Shown: piece by piece, positions 47,977-56,630 of the stretch
Layout of the letters: every line of letters begins with the position of its first letter
How positions within the stretch are numbered: the first letter of the stretch is position 1
Assembly (NCBI GenBank): GCA_029557915.1
Contig: JAKQHS010000028.1
Location: forward strand, 1 to 64,000
DNA: 64,000 bases
Direction of reading: 5' to 3'
DNA from: Bacteroidota bacterium
Lineage (GTDB): Bacteria; Bacteroidota; Bacteroidia; Chitinophagales; Saprospiraceae
The notes under the pieces: generated by a model
Database searches by the model: none
The model's input: the letters and a program-made list of their open reading frames with translations, nothing else
Told to the model about the DNA's origin: nothing
Translations under genes and position numbers: made by a program

Positions 47977-49233
47977 ATGCCTTATCTATTTACTTCTGAA
48001 TCTGTTTCCGAAGGACACCCCGATAAAGTGGCGGATCAGATTTCAGATGCGCTGATTGATCATTTTCTCGCCTTTGACCCGGAATCCAAAGTAGCCTGTG
48101 AAACCCTGGTGACCACGGGCCAGGTCGTTCTGGCAGGTGAAGTCAAGTCCAAAACCTACCTGGACGTGCAGGACATCGCCCGTGAAGTGATCCGCAAAAT
48201 CGGGTATACCAAAAGCGAATACATGTTTGAAGCGGATTCCTGCGGCATTTTATCGGCCATACACGAACAATCGGCCGATATCAACCGGGGCGTGGACAAG
48301 AAAAACAGGGAAGACCAGGGCGCCGGCGACCAGGGCATGATGTTTGGCTATGCCTGCCGGGAAACCGAGGACTATATGCCCTTGCCGCTTTACCTGGCGC
48401 ATCAGGTCCTGCTCGAACTCGCGGCCCTGCGCAGGGAAAACAAACAAATCAAATACCTCCGGCCAGATGCCAAAAGCCAGGTCACCATTGAATACAATGA
48501 TCAGAACCAACCGGTGAGGATCGATACTATTGTGATTTCAACCCAGCACGATCCCTTCGCCGATGACCAGGTCATGGCGGAAAAAATCTACAAGGATATG
48601 GTGGGTATCCTGATCCCTCGCCTTAAAAAAAGACTGGATCTCAAAAACCAGAAATTGTTTGATCAGAAGATCAAATACCATATTAATCCGACGGGCAAAT
48701 TTGTGATCGGAGGTCCCCATGGCGATACCGGCCTCACGGGCCGTAAGATCATCGTGGATACCTACGGGGGGAAAGGCGCCCACGGAGGAGGAGCTTTCTC
48801 GGGGAAGGACCCTTCAAAAGTGGACCGCTCCGCCGCCTATGCCACCCGGCATATTGCCAAAAACCTGGTTGCCGCCGGAGTATGCGATGAAGTGCTCGTA
48901 CAGGTCTCCTATGCCATTGGCGTAGCCCAGCCCATGGGCCTTTATGTCAATACCTACGGAACGGCGAGGGTGAACCTGCAGGACAGTGAAATTGCTGAAA
49001 AACTGCTGTCCATTTTTGACATGCGCCCCTATGCCATTGAAAAAAGGCTCAAACTCCGGAATCCGATTTACAGTGAAACCGCTTCCTATGGCCATATGGG
49101 CCGGAAACCGGAAACCATAACCAAATCATTCAAATTGCCTGACGGCAAGGAGAAAAGATTAAAAGTTGAACTTTTCACCTGGGAAAAGCTGGACAAGGTG
49201 AAAGAACTCCGGAAAGAATTCGGCTTGAAATAA
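47977..49233 (+). CDS. metK: S-adenosylmethionine synthetase
   Basis: Makes S-adenosylmethionine from methionine and ATP. The 418-residue product begins [20 protein letters not shown] and contains [12 protein letters not shown] (signature 1) and [15 protein letters not shown] (signature 2). About 30 residues longer than the E. coli protein, as is common in Bacteroidota. Own promoter upstream. Confidence 0.97.
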   Translation: MPYLFTSESVSEGHPDKVADQISDALIDHFLAFDPESKVACETLVTTGQVVLAGEVKSKTYLDVQDIAREVIRKIGYTKSEYMFEADSCGILSAIHEQSADINRGVDKKNREDQGAGDQGMMFGYACRETEDYMPLPLYLAHQVLLELAALRRENKQIKYLRPDAKSQVTIEYNDQNQPVRIDTIVISTQHDPFADDQVMAEKIYKDMVGILIPRLKKRLDLKNQKLFDQKIKYHINPTGKFVIGGPHGDTGLTGRKIIVDTYGGKGAHGGGAFSGKDPSKVDRSAAYATRHIAKNLVAAGVCDEVLVQVSYAIGVAQPMGLYVNTYGTARVNLQDSEIAEKLLSIFDMRPYAIEKRLKLRNPIYSETASYGHMGRKPETITKSFKLPDGKEKRLKVELFTWEKLDKVKELRKEFGLK

Positions 49234-49378
49234 CGGCAGGACCCGCCTCCCTTTTTTTGGAATACTGGCTGCATCGGCTGATGGGATAAGTTTGTAGTCC
49301 ATTCGTCACCATCTAATATATTTTGATATTTCTTATATAATATTGTTCCATTCGAAAGAATTAAGGGAGCCAAGTTTG

Positions 49379-49386
49379 TACTTTTG
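49379..49386 (+). promoter_or_regulatory. Predicted -7 box of gcvP
   Basis: TACTTTTG matches TAnnTTTG, 20 nt before the ATG at 49407. No glycine riboswitch-like structure was seen in the gap. Confidence 0.6.
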
Positions 49387-49406
49387 CGTTCAAATTTGCT
49401 AACCAT

Positions 49407-52250
49407 ATGTCCCATCCTCATGCTTTTGAGCAAAGGCACTTAGGAAACGGTCCGGTGGAGGTCGGTGAGATGTTAAAAACCATTGGCCTCGAAACCCTGG
49501 ACGAATTGATAGATCAGACCATACCCCCAACGATCCGGATGACTTCGGCCCCCGACCTGCCCGAAGCCATGGACGAATACCGCTATCTCCGGCACATCAA
49601 GGGCATTGCGAAAAAGAACAAGATTTTTCGATCCTATATCGGCCAGGGCTATTACGGCACCTTCACTCCTTCACCCATACTCAGGAATATTTTCCAAAAC
49701 CCGGGCTGGTACACCCAATACACGCCTTACCAGGCCGAGATCGCCCAGGGCCGGCTGGAGGCGCTTTTTAATTATCAAACGGTCGTCGCAGACCTCACGG
49801 CGCTTCCCATTGCCAACGCCTCCTTGCTGGACGAAGGCACCGCGGCCGCCGAGGCGATGATCATGTTTTATAACCTGGCCATTAAGAATGAACAGGGCGC
49901 CCGGCACAAATTCCTGGTCAGCGATGCCGTTTATACGCAAACCATTGATGTCCTGCGAACCCGTGCGAAAGCCCTGAATATTGAACTGGTGGTCAAACCG
50001 GACCTGGCTGACGACCTGGCCGATCCCTCCGTGTTCGGCATCCTTCTTCAATATCCGGGCAAGGAAGGTCAATTGACTGATGAGGCAGCGCTTTGTGAAG
50101 CGGCACATGCAAACCAGGTCCACGTGGCGGTTGCCACAGACCTCCTGGCCCTGACCCTGCTTAAACCGCCGGGAGAATGGGGAGCCGATGCGGTGGTGGG
50201 AAACAGCCAGCGGTTTGGAGTCCCGATGGGTTTTGGAGGTCCGCATGCCGCATTTTTTGCCTGCCGCGATGAATTCAAAAGAAGCATACCGGGAAGGATC
50301 ATCGGTCTGAGTGTGGACCAGGACAATGCCCCGGCCTTCCGCATGGCCCTGCAAACCCGGGAACAGCACATCAAAAGAGAAAAGGCGACCAGCAATATCT
50401 GTACGGCCCAGGCCTTGCTCGCCATCATGAGCGGAATGTACGCAGTGTATTACGGGCCAGCGGGTTTAAAACAACTGGGTGAAGAGGTGCACCGCAAAAC
50501 TTCTCAACTTGCCGCCGCCCTTGCTGAACAAGGGTACGTCCTTAAGCATAAACATTTTTTCGATACCCTTGCCATCCAGGCCAGCCCGGAAATCATTGAA
50601 GCCATCCGAACGAGAGCGATTGCCAGAGGGATTAATCTGTATTATACCCGGGATTCCGTCCAGCTCAGCCTGGACGAAACCGTTACCGCGGAAGACCTAC
50701 AGGATTTGTATGCGGTGTTTGAGGTCACCGGCGCCCGGGCCGGCTGGGATACCATCCCGGACAAACTGAAACGGACCTCCAGGTACCTGACCCATCCCGT
50801 GTTCAACACCAGCCATTCGGAAACCAGCCTGATGCGTTATATCAAACAATTGGAGAACAAAGACATTTCTTTGGTGCATTCCATGATCTCCCTGGGTTCC
50901 TGTACGATGAAACTCAATGCCGTATCCGAATTGTTGCCCGTCTCCATGGAGGAATTTGCCTCGATGCATCCCTTCGTCCCGGCGGATCAGGCGGAAGGGT
51001 ACCATTATATTTTTGATCACCTGGAGCGCTGGTTGTGTGCCATTACGGGCATGAAAGCCTGTTCCCTGCAGCCAAACAGCGGGGCCCAGGGTGAATACGC
51101 CGGTTTGCTGACCATTGCCGCCTACCACGAGCACCAGGGGCAGACGAATCGGAAAATTGCCCTCATCCCCGAATCAGCACACGGCACCAACCCCGCCAGT
51201 GCCGTGATGGCGGGTATGAAAGTGGTGGTCACCAAAACCGATGCAATGGGCAATATCGATGTGGAGGATCTCAGCCGGTTAGCTGATCTGCACGCGGACC
51301 AACTGGCCTGCCTGATGATCACTTATCCCTCCACACACGGCGTGTTTGAAACCAGGATCCAGGAAATCTGCAAGATTATCCACGACCGGGGAGGCCTGGT
51401 CTACATGGATGGGGCCAATATGAATGCCCAGGTCGGTTTGACCAGCCCGGGCATTATTGCGGCGGACGTATGTCATCTCAATCTCCACAAAACCTTTGCC
51501 ATACCCCACGGCGGGGGCGGACCGGGCGTCGGGCCGATTTGTGTCAACGAAAAGCTGGCTCCCTATCTCCCTGGCCACAGTCTGGTGAAGACCGGAGGTT
51601 CAAGGGCCACCCATGCCGTGAGCAGCGCCCCCTGGGGCAGCGCAAGCATCCTGCTGATCTCCTATGGATATATTGCCATGCTGGGCAAGGAAGGGGTGGT
51701 CAATGCCACAAAGCACGCCATCCTCAATGCTAATTATATCAAAGCCAGGCTTGAAAATGCCTATCAGGTCCTCTACAGCGGTGAATTGGGACGCGCCGCC
51801 CATGAAATGATTCTGGATCTGAGGCCCTTCAAGGGCATAGGCATTGCGGCGGAGGATGTCGCCAAACGGCTGATGGATTATGGATTTCATGCCCCGACCC
51901 TGTCCTTTCCGGTACCGGGCACGATCATGATCGAACCCACGGAGTCGGAAAGCAAGGCAGAACTCGACCGGTTTTGCGATGCGATGATTCAGATTAAAAA
52001 GGAAATGGATGAAATTGCCCAGGGAGAGGCCGATCCCCAGGATAACGTTTTGAAAAACGCGCCCCATACCTGCAGCCAGGTGATCTCCGATCAATGGTCC
52101 AGGGCCTATTCCCGGGCCAAGGCGGCCTATCCGCTGGATTACCTGAAAGACCATAAAATATGGCCCATGGTCAGCCGGGTAAACAATGCTTACGGCGACC
52201 GGCATCTCGTCTGTACCTGCCCGCCGGTGGATGCTTATTCCGAGCAGTGA
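49407..52250 (+). CDS. gcvP: Glycine dehydrogenase (P protein)
   Basis: PLP-dependent decarboxylating subunit of the glycine cleavage system, 947 residues, with both homologous halves fused (alpha2 type). The N-terminal half has SYIGQGYYGT and NASLLDEGTAAAEAM; the C-terminal half carries the PLP Lys in NLHKTFAIPHGGGGPG. gcvT and gcvH are not in the window. The gene is followed by a repeat island. Confidence 0.97.
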   Translation: MSHPHAFEQRHLGNGPVEVGEMLKTIGLETLDELIDQTIPPTIRMTSAPDLPEAMDEYRYLRHIKGIAKKNKIFRSYIGQGYYGTFTPSPILRNIFQNPGWYTQYTPYQAEIAQGRLEALFNYQTVVADLTALPIANASLLDEGTAAAEAMIMFYNLAIKNEQGARHKFLVSDAVYTQTIDVLRTRAKALNIELVVKPDLADDLADPSVFGILLQYPGKEGQLTDEAALCEAAHANQVHVAVATDLLALTLLKPPGEWGADAVVGNSQRFGVPMGFGGPHAAFFACRDEFKRSIPGRIIGLSVDQDNAPAFRMALQTREQHIKREKATSNICTAQALLAIMSGMYAVYYGPAGLKQLGEEVHRKTSQLAAALAEQGYVLKHKHFFDTLAIQASPEIIEAIRTRAIARGINLYYTRDSVQLSLDETVTAEDLQDLYAVFEVTGARAGWDTIPDKLKRTSRYLTHPVFNTSHSETSLMRYIKQLENKDISLVHSMISLGSCTMKLNAVSELLPVSMEEFASMHPFVPADQAEGYHYIFDHLERWLCAITGMKACSLQPNSGAQGEYAGLLTIAAYHEHQGQTNRKIALIPESAHGTNPASAVMAGMKVVVTKTDAMGNIDVEDLSRLADLHADQLACLMITYPSTHGVFETRIQEICKIIHDRGGLVYMDGANMNAQVGLTSPGIIAADVCHLNLHKTFAIPHGGGGPGVGPICVNEKLAPYLPGHSLVKTGGSRATHAVSSAPWGSASILLISYGYIAMLGKEGVVNATKHAILNANYIKARLENAYQVLYSGELGRAAHEMILDLRPFKGIGIAAEDVAKRLMDYGFHAPTLSFPVPGTIMIEPTESESKAELDRFCDAMIQIKKEMDEIAQGEADPQDNVLKNAPHTCSQVISDQWSRAYSRAKAAYPLDYLKDHKIWPMVSRVNNAYGDRHLVCTCPPVDAYSEQ

Positions 52251-52271
52251 GGAGGTCGGGTTGATCTTTAG

Positions 52272-52299
52272 AGGTCAGAGGTTAGAGGTAAGAGGTAAG
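52272..52299. repeat. Heptamer array 5 (AGGTCAG family)
   Basis: Four in-phase units: AGGTCAG, AGGTTAG, AGGTAAG, AGGTAAG. Same family as the array at 8786-8890. Located 21 bp after the gcvP stop. Confidence 0.75.
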
Positions 52300-52337
52300 G
52301 ACTTCGCATTAAATATCTCCAAAGCCCCTGACCCCCC

Positions 52338-52412
52338 ATGTACTAATCTCAAATCCTAACTTTGGGGCAGGCCCCGACTACCAATTCTTAAATACTGCCT
52401 GGGGGCTGGACC
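52338..52412 (-). repeat. Two inverted copies of the 37-bp GC repeat
   Basis: Read on the minus strand, this stretch has two units of the form CCTGCCCC...GAGAATTxGTA with changes, opposite in direction to the 16-copy array at 53045. It ends 3 bp before 118-bp element A. Confidence 0.65.
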
Positions 52413-52415
52413 GCG

Positions 52416-52533
52416 GGGGAACCAAGGGACCTGGCAGTGTACTCAACCAAAACAATCTTCCTAGCCCTTACCGGAATAAGCACAGAGCTCGGTCCATTAA
52501 ATTTATTTCGTATCGCCAAGGGTCGGGTTCCCC
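52416..52533. repeat. 118-bp element, copy A
   Basis: Begins GGGGAACC and ends with the complement GGTTCCCC. The interior (CTGGCAGTGTACTCAACC ... CGGTCCATTAAATTTATTTC) is nearly identical to copy C. A plus-strand copy of the 37-bp repeat follows from about 52538. Confidence 0.8.
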
Positions 52534-52666
52534 TTGAAGGCCTGCCCCATATGTAAGATTTGAGAATTAGCAGGTGGGGGACAAGGGTCGGAGAATAATT
52601 ACAAAAATGGAAATTCATATAAATCTCTTAAACGGCCAATTGTCTTAAACGCCCCTGTCCCCTGCA

Positions 52667-52782
52667 GGGAAACCAAGGAGTCTGGCAGTGTACTCAACCA
52701 AAACATCTTCCTTGCCTTTCCGGATTAATCACAGAGATCGGTCCATTAAATTTATTTCGGAATGCCAAGGGTTAGGTTCCCC
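52667..52782. repeat. 118-bp element, copy B (diverged)
   Basis: 116-bp relative of copies A and C with several substitutions and a one-base change in the left end (GGGAAACC). It is flanked by a different inverted pair, CCCCTGTCCCC on the left and GGGGACAGGGG on the right. Confidence 0.75.
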
Positions 52783-52847
52783 TTGAGGGGACAGGGGTCG
52801 GAGTACCACGCATTAATATTTTCAACGCCCCTGTCCCCCCCCTGGCA

Positions 52848-52920
52848 AACAATACTCAGATACCGCCCGGGGGCAGGCCCCCGACGACTAATCCTCAAAT
52901 CCTACAGTTGGGGCAAGCCA
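52848..52920 (-). repeat. Two more inverted copies of the 37-bp repeat
   Basis: Minus-strand units again immediately left of a 118-bp element (copy C), repeating the arrangement seen at copy A. Confidence 0.65.
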
Positions 52921-52922
52921 CG

Positions 52923-53040
52923 GGGGAACCAAGGGACCTGGCAGTGTACTCAACCAAAACAATCTTTCTTGCCCTTACCGGAATAAGCACAGAGCTCGGT
53001 CCATTAAATTTATTTCGTATCGCCAAGGGTCGGGTTCCCC
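52923..53040. repeat. 118-bp element, copy C
   Basis: GGGGAACC and GGTTCCCC ends, interior almost identical to copy A. The plus-strand 16-copy tandem starts 4 bp to its right. Confidence 0.8.
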
Positions 53041-53044
53041 TTGA

Positions 53045-53635
53045 GCTTGCCCCACTGCAAGCTTAGAGAATTAGTATTGGGGGCCTGCCCCGGGCAGCAT
53101 CTGAGAATTGCTGGTAGGGGCCTGCCCCGGGGCAGAATCTGAGAATTGTAGACGGGGGCCTGCCCCGGGGCAGAATCTGAGAATTGTGGTCGGGCCTGCC
53201 CCGGGGCAGAATCTGAGAATTGTAGCCGGGGGCTTGCCCCGGGGCAGAATCTGAGAATTGTAGCCTGGGGCCTGCCCCGGGGCAGAATCTGAGAATTGGT
53301 CGGGGGCTTGCCCCGGGCAGCATTTGAGAATTAGTAGCCGGGGGCTTGCCCCACTGCAAGTTTAGAGAATTAGTATTGGGGGCCTGCCCCGGGGCAGAAT
53401 CTGAGCATTGTAGCCGGGGGCCTGCCCCGGGGCAGAATCTGAGCATTGTAGCCGGGGGCTTGCCCCGGGGCAGAATTTGAGAATTGTTGGTCGGGGGCCT
53501 GCCCCGGGTAGCATCTGAGAATTGTGGTAGGGGGCTTGCCCCTGGGCAGCATCTGAGAATTGTAGCCGGGGCTTGCCCCGGGCAGCATCTGAGAATTAGT
53601 ATTGGGGGCCTGCCCCAGGTCAGAATCTAAGAATT
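53045..53635 (+). repeat. 16-copy tandem of a ~37-bp palindromic repeat
   Basis: Units of 35-39 bp with consensus CCTGCCCCGGGGCAG then AATCTGAGAATTGTAGCC and a G run. CTGCCCCGGGGCAG is a perfect 14-bp palindrome in half of the units; GGGGC(CT or TT)GCCCC across unit borders is a second hairpin. Unit 1 and unit 9 share a variant (CCCCACTGCAAG), suggesting block duplication of about eight units. Not a CRISPR, because no part of the unit varies like spacers. Confidence 0.9.
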
Positions 53636-53729
53636 AATACGAGTGGGAAGGGGGCCGGAATACAACCCATATCCGTAAATTGTCATACACCCAGCACATA
53701 TCGCACCACATGGAGTGATTGATTTTCAG

Positions 53730-53737
53730 TAATTTTG
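53730..53737 (+). promoter_or_regulatory. Predicted -7 box of the ribA cluster
   Basis: TAATTTTG matches TAnnTTTG and ends 4 nt before the ribA ATG, predicting a leaderless mRNA. Confidence 0.6.
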
Positions 53738-53741
53738 TACC

Positions 53742-54332
53742 ATGTTTCGAAGGTTGGCTGAAAGTTCCATCCCTACCAGATGGGGAGAATTTAAAGTCAT
53801 TGCCTACGGGATAAAGGATTCCGATCCTACCCCGCATATCGTCCTGGTAAAAGAACCCATCCCCGAAGATAAACCGGTATTGACCCGCATTCATTCCGAA
53901 TGTGTAACGGGGGATATCTTTGGTTCACAGCGTTGCGATTGTGGTCCCCAACTGGATAAATCACTGGAAATGATCGGCAAATCCGGTGGGGTGCTGCTTT
54001 ACCTGAGGCAGGAAGGCCGCGGGATCGGACTCATCAATAAACTCAAGGCCTATCAATTGCAGGATCAGGGGATCGATACGGCCGCCGCCAATATCCATCT
54101 TGGATTTAAAGTGGATGAAAGGACCTATGAAGACGCCCTGCTGATCCTCCGGGACCTGGGCATTCACGAGATTGACCTTCTGACTAACAACCCGGATAAA
54201 ATTAAAGCCTTCGAACAAAGCGGCATCATTCTCCATCAGCGCATAGGCCTGGAGATCGAACCGGTCCGTTCCAACCGGTATTATCTGGAGACCAAAAAGA
54301 ATATCATGGGTCACCTGCTTGACCTCAAATGA
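53742..54332 (+). CDS. ribA: GTP cyclohydrolase II
   Basis: Opens GTP to 2,5-diamino-6-ribosylamino-4-pyrimidinone 5'-phosphate, formate and pyrophosphate, normally the first step to riboflavin. The 196-residue stand-alone domain has the zinc Cys at 54, 65 and 67 (SECVTGDIFGSQRCDC), RQEGRGIGL, and Tyr104 in KAYQLQDQG, equivalent to E. coli Tyr105 whose loss alters the product; canonical activity is therefore expected. No RibB domain is fused and no other rib gene is near. It leads a tight run of genes (8, 3 and -4 bp gaps) for a dehydrogenase, a pterin-synthase-like protein and a glycosyltransferase, which suggests a role beyond riboflavin. First gene after the repeat island. Confidence 0.94.
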   Translation: MFRRLAESSIPTRWGEFKVIAYGIKDSDPTPHIVLVKEPIPEDKPVLTRIHSECVTGDIFGSQRCDCGPQLDKSLEMIGKSGGVLLYLRQEGRGIGLINKLKAYQLQDQGIDTAAANIHLGFKVDERTYEDALLILRDLGIHEIDLLTNNPDKIKAFEQSGIILHQRIGLEIEPVRSNRYYLETKKNIMGHLLDLK

Positions 54333-54339
54333 GGACCCG

Positions 54340-55287
54340 ATGCCGGTTTCGCGCAGTTTATGGCATACCGACGACACCCATTCTGAAATCCGCAGCCAGG
54401 AGCTGGACCTTCAGGCGGGACATCAGCTGCTTCGATCGCTCTATTCCTTAATCAGCCTGGGTACGGAAAAAACGATTGCTTTGGGTGGTGTGCCACCCAG
54501 GATTTTCGATAGGATGGAAGTCCCTTACATGGAAGGCAGCTTTTCGTTCCCGGTCAAATACGGCTATTCCCTGGTAGCTGTGGCGGAGGATGGCCGCTGT
54601 TACCATTTGATGCATCCGCACCAGGACCGGGTCCCGGTGCTCCCGGAAAGCCTGACCCTATTGCCCTCAGGGATTCCCCCGGCCCGGGCCACCCTGATCA
54701 GCAATATGGAAACCGCCCTTACTGCTTATTGGGATGCGGAACCGGTGAAGAAAGAAAAAATACTGGTTGCGGGATTTGGGCTTCTCGGCGCCCTGGTGGC
54801 TTTGCTGTTGCGTCTGAAAGGATTTGAAGAGATTACCGTTTTCGAACCGGATCCCCTGCGTTCCGGCATGGCCAGGAGTTTGGGCTTCCCCTCCGGCGAT
54901 CCCGGTTTTGATCCCGGTCCGTTTGACCTGGCCTTTCACAGCAGCGGCAATCCCACGGGACTGCAATCCTGCCTGGAAGTCATGGGGATCGAAGGCCGCA
55001 TCATTGAACTCAGTTGGTACGGCTTCCAAAAGAGCACCCTGGCCCTCGGTGAATATTTTCATACCCGCCGGCTGAGGATCCTGGCTTCACAGGTTTCTTC
55101 CATTCCAAGGAAAATGGCAGGCGAATGGAATTTTGCCAGGCGCAAGCAGGAAGTCCTGGCCTTGCTGGCCGATTCCTGCTGGGATAAACTGGAAATTGAA
55201 GAGGGGCCCTTTGAAAACAGCCCGGCCCTGTTTGATAAAATCAGGCTTTCCCAAACAAAAGGCTTAACTTATATGCTAAAGTATTGA
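54340..55287 (+). CDS. BchC-like MDR dehydrogenase without usual zinc ligands
   Basis: 315-residue medium-chain dehydrogenase/reductase-like protein. The N-terminal part (SLISLGTEKTIALGG, FPVKYGYSLVAV) resembles the group containing bacteriochlorophyllide dehydrogenase BchC, where SGISxGTE replaces the catalytic-zinc Cys stretch. The cofactor fold is visible at VAGFGLLGALVALLL (about 150-164), followed by an acidic residue in FEPD that suggests NAD. No structural-zinc Cys cluster. Substrate unknown; context suggests a heterocycle or its sugar. ATG at 54340, 7 bp after the ribA stop, is preferred to an upstream TTG. Confidence 0.75.
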   Translation: MPVSRSLWHTDDTHSEIRSQELDLQAGHQLLRSLYSLISLGTEKTIALGGVPPRIFDRMEVPYMEGSFSFPVKYGYSLVAVAEDGRCYHLMHPHQDRVPVLPESLTLLPSGIPPARATLISNMETALTAYWDAEPVKKEKILVAGFGLLGALVALLLRLKGFEEITVFEPDPLRSGMARSLGFPSGDPGFDPGPFDLAFHSSGNPTGLQSCLEVMGIEGRIIELSWYGFQKSTLALGEYFHTRRLRILASQVSSIPRKMAGEWNFARRKQEVLALLADSCWDKLEIEEGPFENSPALFDKIRLSQTKGLTYMLKY

Positions 55288-55290
55288 ACC

Positions 55291-55674
55291 ATGTACAGCG
55301 TCAGGATCAGGGATCACATCATGATTGCCCATTCCCTGCCTCATGAGGGTTTCGGCGTCGCCAGCGGCCTGCACGGGGCCACTTATATCGTGGACGCCAC
55401 TTTTTTCAGCCCGGTACTCAATGAAATGAATGTGGTGGTGGATATCGGAATAGCTGCCGGAGTGCTGAAAAAGATCCTTTCCCATTTGCATTTTAAAAAC
55501 CTGGACACCCTGGACGAATTCAAGGGCAGGATCACCACTACGGAATACCTGGCCGCCCATATTCACCGCAGCCTGGCCAATGAAATAAAACCATTTTTCA
55601 ACGGCAGGCTCCGGATAGAGCTGGGCGAATCGCATGTGGCCTGGGCTTCTTTTGAAGGAGAAACCGGTTCATGA
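55291..55674 (+). CDS. 6-pyruvoyl-tetrahydropterin synthase homolog, degenerate active site
   Basis: 127-residue protein of the PTPS/QueD fold. Alignment by eye to QueD: the first zinc His is kept (His14, in MIAHSLPH) and the second (His28, in GLHGATY), but the third is Ala30 (HGH has become HGA). The catalytic Cys position is Ala24, and the Asp-His pair of QueD (LDHHYLN) is His67-Phe68 (LHFKNLD). The Glu of the pterin pocket seems kept (Glu113). VVVDIGIAAGVLKKIL and TTTEYLA show the fold is intact. I recall a PTPS subfamily with the same RDHxMIAHS...LHGATY pattern, so the changes look family-wide. Its reaction is unknown. The stop overlaps the glycosyltransferase start by 4 bp. Confidence 0.8.
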   Translation: MYSVRIRDHIMIAHSLPHEGFGVASGLHGATYIVDATFFSPVLNEMNVVVDIGIAAGVLKKILSHLHFKNLDTLDEFKGRITTTEYLAAHIHRSLANEIKPFFNGRLRIELGESHVAWASFEGETGS

Positions 55675-56630
55675 TCTATTATGCCTGCCCCGATCCACTG
55701 GCATTCGTTTCCGGGGGCAATCTGCTCAATGCCCAAATATTCCGCGCTTTCCGCGAAGCGGGCAGGGCATTTGCCCGTATCGGCTGGCAGGATATCCCTT
55801 ACATAGATTTTGCTCCGAAAGATTTCCTCCTCGTGGATTCCATCTGGATAAACAAGATCCAAATCCGCGATTTCAGTAAAATAAAGGCGACCAAAATATT
55901 TTTCACCCACCTCTTGCCTTCCATGCTGGATCTCGGCATCAAAAGGATACAGGAGATCGAGCGGCTCTCTTGTTTTGATTTCCTCCTGGCCAACAGCGCC
56001 TTTACCCGGAACTGGCTGGATGCCCTGATGTCCGGGAAAAGCAGGATCAAAACCGTTCAGCCCTGGATCAAAAAAACAGGAATGCAAGAGAGCGCCGTTC
56101 GGGATAAGTTTATCCTGGTCGCTGCCTGGCAGCCTATAAAACAAATAGATCTTTTATTTGATACTTTGACGCGCGTTGATTTGCCGAAAGGGTTCAGGAT
56201 CCATTGTTACGGCGACCGCCAGGTAAACCCATCTTATACCTTTAAATGCATGCAAATCCTGGAAAAACATCCCGGACTTGCGGAGCATATCCTCCTTGAA
56301 GGCGTGGTAAGCGCTGAGCACCTCGCCTCCGTCTATGTGGCCGGCAAATGCCTGATCGATTCTTCCCGGTTTGAAACCTATGGCATGGCCCTGGCCGAAG
56401 GGCTTGTCAATGGCCTGCAGGTCCTGGCCCTTGGTCAGGGCAATGTAATCCATTTGATCGGGCAGGGCAGAGGCAAGTATTGCAGGGACCTGGAGGAACT
56501 GGTGCAAACCGCCGTATTGATCTTTGAAGACAAGTTGAGCCTTGAAGAAAAGCCGGTGCAGGATATCCTAACCTCCTGGCCCGCTTTTGTCAGTCAGTTT
56601 TCATTCCTGGATCAGATCGGGCGGATTTGA
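55671..56630 (+). CDS. GT4-type glycosyltransferase
   Basis: 319-residue GT-B glycosyltransferase. The C-terminal half has the nucleotide-sugar signature SSRFETYGMALAEGL (E-x7-E-like) and the preceding LLEGVVSAEHLASVY. The N-terminal half starts MIYYACPDPLAFVSGGNLLN with the Gly-rich acceptor loop. No membrane segment. It overlaps the PTPS-like gene by 4 bp, so the two are translationally coupled, which suggests it glycosylates a product of this cluster. Its stop codon abuts the stop of the convergent membrane enzyme with no base between. Confidence 0.85.
   Translation: MIYYACPDPLAFVSGGNLLNAQIFRAFREAGRAFARIGWQDIPYIDFAPKDFLLVDSIWINKIQIRDFSKIKATKIFFTHLLPSMLDLGIKRIQEIERLSCFDFLLANSAFTRNWLDALMSGKSRIKTVQPWIKKTGMQESAVRDKFILVAAWQPIKQIDLLFDTLTRVDLPKGFRIHCYGDRQVNPSYTFKCMQILEKHPGLAEHILLEGVVSAEHLASVYVAGKCLIDSSRFETYGMALAEGLVNGLQVLALGQGNVIHLIGQGRGKYCRDLEELVQTAVLIFEDKLSLEEKPVQDILTSWPAFVSQFSFLDQIGRI

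Larger units (their letters stand above)
52251..53741. other. Repeat island between gcvP and ribA
   Basis: About 1.5 kb with no supported protein gene. From the left it holds a four-unit heptamer array, inverted copies of a ~37-bp GC repeat, three ~118-bp elements, and a 16-copy tandem of the same ~37-bp repeat. Open frames here are by-products of the repeats: they change frame between overlapping calls and encode only PGAGP-like periodic peptide. No transposase or integrase remnant was seen. Confidence 0.8.

Noticed and set aside
49234-49406. Glycine riboswitch before gcvP
   Set aside because: The -7 box lies 20 nt before the ATG, so the leader is too short; no tandem aptamer pattern was seen.
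53063-53588. Minus-strand open frames with PGAGP/PGQAP-like repeats (collagen-like)
   Set aside because: They arise because the ~37-bp repeat lacks stops; overlapping calls use different frames, and there is no signal peptide, promoter or family match.
53045-53635. Possible CRISPR array
   Set aside because: The regular ~37-bp spacing suggested CRISPR, but the full unit is repeated, no variable spacers exist, and no cas gene is near.
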